A DNA stretch of 27,305 nucleotides, from assembly GCA_051155755.1 (NCBI GenBank), contig DAXETY010000139.1:1-27305 (forward strand). The letters run 5' to 3'. This DNA comes from DAXETY01 sp051155755 (GTDB lineage Bacteria; Desulfobacterota; Desulfobacteria; Desulfobacterales; SG8-13). The notes under the pieces were generated by a model. That model did not search any database, had not been told where the DNA came from, and saw nothing but the letters and a program-made list of their open reading frames with translations. Below, piece after piece: positions 23,002-27,305 of this stretch; positions within the stretch are counted from its first letter, which is position 1; every line of letters begins with the position of its first letter. The translations under genes were made by a program, and so were the position numbers.

Positions 23002-23907
23002 TCACCAGCCGCCGGAGGCCCCGCCTCCGCCGAAGCCACCGCCGCCGCCGGAAAATCCTCCGAACCCGCCCGACGAAAATCCCCCGCCGCTGCCGCCGCC
23101 CCAGTGAAATCCGCCCCCGCGTCGACGGCGCGTACCGGCGGCGTGCCCGAAGGAAAGCGGACCGCCCAGCATTCCGAAAATGAATCCGGCCAGCGCACCA
23201 AGGGGAACCAGCAGCAACAGAACCCACAGGCCCGGGTTGAAAAACATCGCTGCCAGTACCGGGGCCAGAACGCCGCCGGCCGCCGCTCCGAGTCCGCGCC
23301 GCAGACGGCCCAGCACGTTGATCATGGAAAAAAAGAACACCGCCGAGAACAGCAGCGGTGCAAAAGTATCCGCCCCGCTTCCGGTGCGTCGCGGTTTCTG
23401 CGGCGGGCTGTATTGACCCCGCACCACTCCGACCATCGCACCCACCCCATCGATCACCCCCTGGTCGAATTGACCTTCCCGAAAGCGCGGCACGATGATG
23501 TTGCGAATGATGCGGCCGGCGGTCAGATCGGTGAGACTGGATTCCAGGCCATAGCCGACCTCGATGCGAATTTTGCGATCATCCCGGGCAATCAGCAATA
23601 CCGCGCCGTTGTCGAATCCCTGTTGGCCGATTTTCCAGTCTTCGGCCACCTGCATGGAAAAACGCTCCAGGCTGTCACCCTGCAGGGAAGGCACGACCAG
23701 AACCACGATCTGGGTCGAATCGGTCCGTTCGAGGTCGGCGAGAATTGCATCGAGCTGCTGCGCGGTGGCCGGCGACAGCAGACCGGCATAGTCGTTGACG
23801 CGCCCCTGCAGCCGCGGCACTTCGAGAGCGGCGGCCGCGGCCGCGGCGGCCAGCACCACGACGCAAACCACCAGCTGCGTAAGGCGATTGTTGGCCAAAG
23901 TGTTCAA
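23002..23907 (-). CDS. TPM-domain protein with Gly-rich tail (YgcG type)
   Basis: 301 residues. The start is a TTG at 23907 whose last two bases form the lemA stop (TTGA overlap), and no better start lies nearby. The N-terminus VVCVVVLAAAAAAAA is a signal peptide. The TPM domain (about 30-150) has VPRLQGRVNDYAGLLS, TDSTQIVVLVVPSLQGDSLE, WKIGQQGFDNGAVLLIARDDRKIRIEVGYGLE and GRIIRNIIVPRFREGQF. Two hydrophobic segments then lie at about 190-255, and a long Gly/Ser/Phe-rich tail ends GGGGASGGW, typical of YgcG. It is anchored in the membrane with the TPM domain outside. It is translationally coupled to lemA and probably works with it in the envelope. Confidence 0.9.
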   Translation of the reverse strand: MNTLANNRLTQLVVCVVVLAAAAAAAALEVPRLQGRVNDYAGLLSPATAQQLDAILADLERTDSTQIVVLVVPSLQGDSLERFSMQVAEDWKIGQQGFDNGAVLLIARDDRKIRIEVGYGLESSLTDLTAGRIIRNIIVPRFREGQFDQGVIDGVGAMVGVVRGQYSPPQKPRRTGSGADTFAPLLFSAVFFFSMINVLGRLRRGLGAAAGGVLAPVLAAMFFNPGLWVLLLLVPLGALAGFIFGMLGGPLSFGHAAGTRRRRGGGFHWGGGSGGGFSSGGFGGFSGGGGGFGGGGASGGW

Positions 23908-24527
23908 AATTTGATCTTGGGCACTGCCTGGGCGCCTTCGTCGGCCGCAAAGTATTCCTTGCGTTCCAGGTTCAGCAGGAAATTATTGGTCAGGTTATTG
24001 GGAAACTTGCGAATGGCGAAATTAAAGCGTTCCACGGCCTGGTTATAACGCTGCCGGGCAACGTTGATCTGGTTTTCGGTGGATTCGAGCTGGTTTTGCA
24101 GGTTGATGAAATTCTGGTTGGCCTTCAGGTCCGGATAGCGCTCCACCACGACCAGCAGCCGTGAGAGGGCCGATGACAGCTCGCCCTGGGCGGCGATCAT
24201 CTGCTGCATGGCGGCCGCGTCACCCAGGTTTTCCGGAGACAGGGTCACGCCGGTGGCTCTGGCCCGGGCATTGACAACCGCCTCCAGGGTCTCACGCTCG
24301 TGCGCCGCATAACCTTTGACGGTTTCCACCAGGTTCGGGATCAGATCGGCCCGCCGCTGCAGGCTGGATTCCACGTTGCCCCATTCTTTGAAAACCCCCT
24401 CTTCCAGCTGCTGCATCTCGTTGTAGCCGCAGCCGCTCAGAAAGATCACCAAAAAGAGGCAAAGCAGCCTCGCGGCAGTCGGAAATTTGCGGGATTTTCG
24501 GCGAGAAACCGAAGATGATGAATCCAT
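23904..24527 (-). CDS. lemA: LemA family lipoprotein
   Basis: 207 residues from ATG 24527, chosen because GGAGG lies 5 bases upstream; the frame is open further upstream without such a site. The N-terminal signal has a basic start, a hydrophobic core (LLCLFLVIFLSGC) and a lipobox Cys, so it is a lipoprotein; many LemA proteins instead have an uncleaved anchor. The helical body shows the LemA pattern NEMQQLEEGVFKEWGNVE, SSLQRRADLIPNLVETVKGYA and HERETLEAVVNARA, then PDLKANQNFINLQNQLESTENQI and ARQRYNQAVERFNFAIRKFPNN. It is the first gene of the lemA-TPM-TPM unit. Its molecular role is unknown. Confidence 0.92.
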   Translation of the reverse strand: MDSSSSVSRRKSRKFPTAARLLCLFLVIFLSGCGYNEMQQLEEGVFKEWGNVESSLQRRADLIPNLVETVKGYAAHERETLEAVVNARARATGVTLSPENLGDAAAMQQMIAAQGELSSALSRLLVVVERYPDLKANQNFINLQNQLESTENQINVARQRYNQAVERFNFAIRKFPNNLTNNFLLNLERKEYFAADEGAQAVPKIKF

Positions 24528-24596
24528 GTGAGCCTCCGGATGCAGGATGGATACACAGAGTATCGGTAAAGTGCGGCGTAACTTGAATTCACCGCA

Positions 24597-24770
24597 ATCA
24601 ATGGATGACGGCCTCGTAAAAAGTCCGGATTTCGTCATGCCGGACCCCGGATCAAGTCCGGGGCAGGCTTTGATCCGGCATCCACAAGTAACTGAAAAAA
24701 CTGGATTCCGGCTTTCGCCGGAATGACGATAGAAGCGGATTTTTGACTTTTTGCGATTTCATCAATGGAT
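24597..24770. repeat. REP/MITE-like intergenic element
   Basis: ATCAATGGAT occurs at 24597-24606 and again at 24761-24770. Between them, CGTAAAAAGTC near the left end and GACTTTTTGCG near the right end form imperfect terminal inverted repeats. Inside are nested palindromes: TGCCGGA (24638-24644) with TCCGGCA (24674-24680), CCCCGGA (24645-24651) with TCCGGGG (24657-24663), and ATTCCGGC (24705-24712) with GCCGGAAT (24717-24724). The last is the familiar ATTCCGGCTTTCGCCGGAAT hairpin found scattered in many deltaproteobacterial genomes. It fills most of the 305-base gap 24528-24832 before the A/T-rich segment, with no gene inside. Confidence 0.75.
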
Positions 24771-24832
24771 AAAGCAATCGATTTTTTCTTAGCGTTGTAG
24801 TGCAACCGGATGAGAGCCGTCGCAAGATATTT

Positions 24833-26710
24833 CTAACCTTTATCTCCGTATTTGATTTTACGAAGCGCATTTTTCAAAATATCCCGAAACTTCTCCTGGG
24901 TCACATAGGGTGACTGCGCGCGCTGGGGGCCCCTGCCGCGGTCACACAACAAGTCGCCCCGTCCAAGAAGCTTTTCACCTCCGGTTTGATCCAAAACAAT
25001 GCTTGAGTTGGAGGAATTGGTCACTCGCATGCATATTTTTAACGGCAGATTCGCTTTAATGAGACCCGTGACTACGGTGCGGTCCGGTCTTTGGGTGGTG
25101 AGCGTCAGATGGATACCGGCAGCTCTGCCCATTTGTGCCAAGCGACCCACCAATCGTTCGAATTCCTTTTTTTCCTGTTTTCCAGCCATGATCAGATCGG
25201 CAAATTCATCAAATACCACTACGTGAAATGGGATGTCTTTTTGTCCGGATTGAAATCGTTCACTCAAATTTTCCTGACCGGCGTCAGCCAGAGCCTGATA
25301 TCTGGACTCCATGTCTGCGACTGCACGCTGGAGACAGGGGATTGCATCACCGATTTCATTCAAAACAGGGCCGGTCAAATGAGCCAGATCGTCCGGAACT
25401 CCACCAAAGGTCAGAATTTTTGGATCAATGATCGTCAGGCATACCCTATCGGGTGGGTTTCGTTGGATGAGCGTAGCCACCATGGATTTTAAAAATTCGC
25501 TCTTACCACTGCCGGCAACCCCGGCAACCAGACAATGGCACATATTGGGATCGGCAAAATCCGATAGAATCAAACGACCGTCGACGCCCATACCGACCGG
25601 GAATGCCACCGGGCTTTTGTTTTTTTTAAACACCGGATCTTTGATTACATCTTGCCAATAGACCGTGTCGGGCTTGTCCTTGGGGATATCGATCACCACA
25701 CTGCCGGTGGATGGTTCGACCACAGGGGTTTGAAGCAACGATAAGGCCACGCGCAAATCCTCTGCCCGATTTGCCAACGAAATCACTTTAACACCTGGTG
25801 CGGGTTTCACACGATACCGCACCAGTTGCGGGGCTTCCCTGCGGCTGAGCACCTCGACATCCAATTTGAAACTGCCGAAACATTTTTTGATCGCCCTGGA
25901 ATGATCCTCAGTGTCCTCTAATTCGACCTCACCTTTTTGCGCCGCAACCAATTCCCGCTCAAGTGGTTGAAGCTGTGGCGGATTAACACCGGCAATCTCG
26001 TGTAGGATCGGCATCACCTTATCCTCAAAAAGCGCCTCCAGGTCCTCTTTAGATACCTCTGTCGTTTTTAATTCCGGTTCGTAATACTCCAAAGATCCCT
26101 GAAACCGCAGACCCGGCTTTGCCAGTGCAAGAAGTTTTGCATATATGGCCAACTGGAGCAGATCCCGTTTCATCTGCCTGCCGTGAGTCAGCTTGTAATC
26201 AACCACCTCCACCTCTTTATCCGGATGGAATCTTACCGCATCCAGTTGACCGGAAACGAAAATTTTACTGCCGCCCAGTTCAAATTTTACATTTTTAACC
26301 GAATACTCTTTCGCAAGGTATAAATCCTGCCAGTTTTTGAAATGATTGAAATTATTTCGTATTTCTACAACCCGCTTGCAAAAGGCCTTCAAGGCCAGGG
26401 CCAGATGATAGGACGATTCCAGGGCCCCTTTGCCTGCAATCGCTTCCAGCTCTTTCGCTGCAAAACGATCATGCAATTCCTGCCACAATATCTGGCTGTC
26501 ATCTATGGCTTGTACTTTTTTGCTGCGGGATTTTGTTAGCCAACCAATGAATGAATCTATGATTCTGTGAAAAACGGCTCCATAAAGGGGAATCTCTCCA
26601 GGCGGGGTTATATTGCGCGTGGATGGTTTTTTGCCTTCCAGGAACTTTCTGCGCCATTCCGGATCCAGACAGGCAAATTTTAATTCGGATACGGTAACCG
26701 ACTTTTGCAT
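24833..26710 (-). CDS. RecB/Cas4-type PD-(D/E)XK nuclease fused to an FtsK DNA-translocase motor
   Basis: 625 residues with no membrane segment. The N-terminal about 230 residues hold a RecB-family nuclease core. His48 is in YGAVFHRIID, Asp157 in VSGQLDAVRF, Asp171-x-Lys173 in VEVVDYKLTHG, and QLAIY at 186-190 is the QxxxY motif. From about 285 an FtsK beta domain begins (VRYRVKPAPGVKVISLANRAEDL, SVVIDIPKDKPDTVYWQDVI). The FtsK alpha domain has Walker A GVAGSGKS (397-404), Walker B HVVVFDEFADLI (Asp501, Glu502), LTTQRPDR (about 538-544) and LDQTGGEKLLGRGDLL. The C-terminal gamma domain, which reads KOPS/SRS sites in chromosomal FtsK, is absent, as is the membrane domain. It should be a dsDNA-tracking nuclease. 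The region is more A/T-rich than its neighbours, which suggests acquisition. Its partner is the upstream partial gene. A defence or mobile-element role is inferred; I cannot match it to a named system. Confidence 0.85.
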   Translation of the reverse strand: MQKSVTVSELKFACLDPEWRRKFLEGKKPSTRNITPPGEIPLYGAVFHRIIDSFIGWLTKSRSKKVQAIDDSQILWQELHDRFAAKELEAIAGKGALESSYHLALALKAFCKRVVEIRNNFNHFKNWQDLYLAKEYSVKNVKFELGGSKIFVSGQLDAVRFHPDKEVEVVDYKLTHGRQMKRDLLQLAIYAKLLALAKPGLRFQGSLEYYEPELKTTEVSKEDLEALFEDKVMPILHEIAGVNPPQLQPLERELVAAQKGEVELEDTEDHSRAIKKCFGSFKLDVEVLSRREAPQLVRYRVKPAPGVKVISLANRAEDLRVALSLLQTPVVEPSTGSVVIDIPKDKPDTVYWQDVIKDPVFKKNKSPVAFPVGMGVDGRLILSDFADPNMCHCLVAGVAGSGKSEFLKSMVATLIQRNPPDRVCLTIIDPKILTFGGVPDDLAHLTGPVLNEIGDAIPCLQRAVADMESRYQALADAGQENLSERFQSGQKDIPFHVVVFDEFADLIMAGKQEKKEFERLVGRLAQMGRAAGIHLTLTTQRPDRTVVTGLIKANLPLKICMRVTNSSNSSIVLDQTGGEKLLGRGDLLCDRGRGPQRAQSPYVTQEKFRDILKNALRKIKYGDKG

Positions 26711-26776
26711 TGCAACTGAACCTATTTTTCCGAAAAAGTGAGAATTACAATGACCAAAGAGATTATGTCCCGTTCA

Positions 26777-27305
26777 TCAACGAGGACGCCACTGAAGAAT
26801 CGTCATATTCGGTCCAGCGTGAACCTGAATCTCGGGAATACAGCCCCTGGCTTCGTGAAGCTCCTGTTCGGATACCGAATCGGAGAGTTTTTCCATTAGA
26901 TCTTTCACGCTTAAAAATTTTTCTTCCTTTACAATATTCCGAATTTTTTCGACAAGAGTTCGCTGGGGCTCGACGTGCAACGGCACTGATTCTTCTGAAT
27001 TTTCGTTGTCGCCCCACTTTTCAGGATCAGGCTCCAAAATGCGTTCCCAAAATCCTTTCAATTTTTCCCTTAAAAACACCAGCACCGCATCACGGTCAAA
27101 CGGGATATCGCCTTCAACAGCCGCCACGTAAAGATCGTAGGCCGCATACAATTGTGCCATAAGCGACCGATCCAGTTCGATTATATGAAGAAATGATTCT
27201 CGGGACGAATTGATTTCAGGCGCAATTTTCCAGCGGCCGGGAATCCGTTTCAGCTCAGGTGTACGGAAATATACAACCTTACAGCGCTTGTCGCCAGCGT
27301 AATAG
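26777..27305 (-). CDS. Unknown protein, C-terminal part (5' end beyond the window), partner of the nuclease-FtsK gene
   Basis: The frame is open from the right edge to TGA 26777-26779, giving at least 175 residues. A Met at 27160 is internal, because the sequence before it is also protein-like (YYAGDKRCKVVYFRTPELKR, then GRWKIAPEINSSRESFLHII). It is mostly helical and charged: SLMAQLYAAYDLYVAAVEGDI, FLREKLKGFWERIL, an acidic linker PDPEKWGDNENSEESV, and TLVEKIRNIVKEEKFLSVKDLM. It ends with a possible small winged-helix-like module (LSDSVSEQELHEARGCIPEI, TILQWRPR). No family recognised. It precedes the nuclease-FtsK gene by 66 bases on the same strand and shares its A/T-rich composition, so the two are probably one operon. 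Confidence 0.7.
   Translation of the reverse strand, partial: YYAGDKRCKVVYFRTPELKRIPGRWKIAPEINSSRESFLHIIELDRSLMAQLYAAYDLYVAAVEGDIPFDRDAVLVFLREKLKGFWERILEPDPEKWGDNENSEESVPLHVEPQRTLVEKIRNIVKEEKFLSVKDLMEKLSDSVSEQELHEARGCIPEIQVHAGPNMTILQWRPR

Noticed and set aside
21791..23107. A 438-codon plus-strand frame ending in a proline run
   Set aside because: It runs antisense through the DUF2383-like, TPM and YgcG-type genes. The proline run is the reverse of the Gly-rich YgcG tail.
22990..24048. A 352-codon plus-strand frame
   Set aside because: It is antisense to the YgcG-type and lemA genes and has low-complexity composition without domains.

Overview
The window looks like chromosomal DNA from a Desulfobacterota-type (deltaproteobacterial) anaerobe. 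This is inferred from GC-rich codon use, a gene that appears to decode UGA as selenocysteine, the gene content (YeeE/YedE pair, SpoIIE-type phosphatase, LemA/TPM proteins, fumarate-reductase-like flavoprotein) and a compound REP/MITE-like intergenic repeat. No rRNA, tRNA or CRISPR array was seen, and the taxonomic call rests on inference only.

Left part (1-6.6 kb): a cut-off membrane-protein tail; a lone FAD flavoprotein of the fumarate reductase/aspartate oxidase class; a broken class III adenylate cyclase N-terminus; two exported proteins of unknown role; a SYLF/YSC84 exported protein; a formylglycine-generating-enzyme-like (SUMF1-fold) protein without the canonical cysteine pair; and a vapBC toxin-antitoxin pair with a near-perfect promoter and palindromic operator.

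Middle (6.6-15.6 kb): a minus-strand cluster reading right to left. It holds an XRE-type regulator, an M20 glutamate-carboxypeptidase-like enzyme, a family 5 substrate-binding protein, OppB, OppC, OppD and OppF (overlapping or touching starts and stops), and an N-carbamoyl-amino-acid hydrolase/allantoate amidohydrolase-like enzyme. Together they suggest uptake of a peptide or N-capped amino acid followed by cytosolic hydrolysis.

15.6-17.0 kb: a plus-strand YeeE/YedE transporter encoded as two half-proteins. The first half carries an in-frame TGA exactly where the family has its conserved cysteine. The frame stays open after it with family-like sequence, and a hairpin with a GGUCU loop, like the E. 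coli fdhF SECIS, lies just downstream. The first half is therefore read as a selenoprotein. A consensus sigma-70 promoter lies upstream. Next comes a GAF-PAS-SpoIIE phosphatase.

19.0-24.5 kb: minus-strand genes for a MazG-like pyrophosphohydrolase, an MBL-fold lactonase-like hydrolase, a DUF3783-like protein, a membrane-anchored unknown, a DUF2383-like four-helix protein, two TPM-domain proteins and LemA.

24.6-27.3 kb: after a REP/MITE-like repeat comes a visibly more A/T-rich segment. It encodes a fusion of a RecB/Cas4-type PD-(D/E)XK nuclease with an FtsK motor (beta and alpha domains) and, upstream of it, a partial unknown protein running off the window. This pair may be an undescribed defence or DNA-processing module. 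It and the selenocysteine YedE are the two most interesting items.
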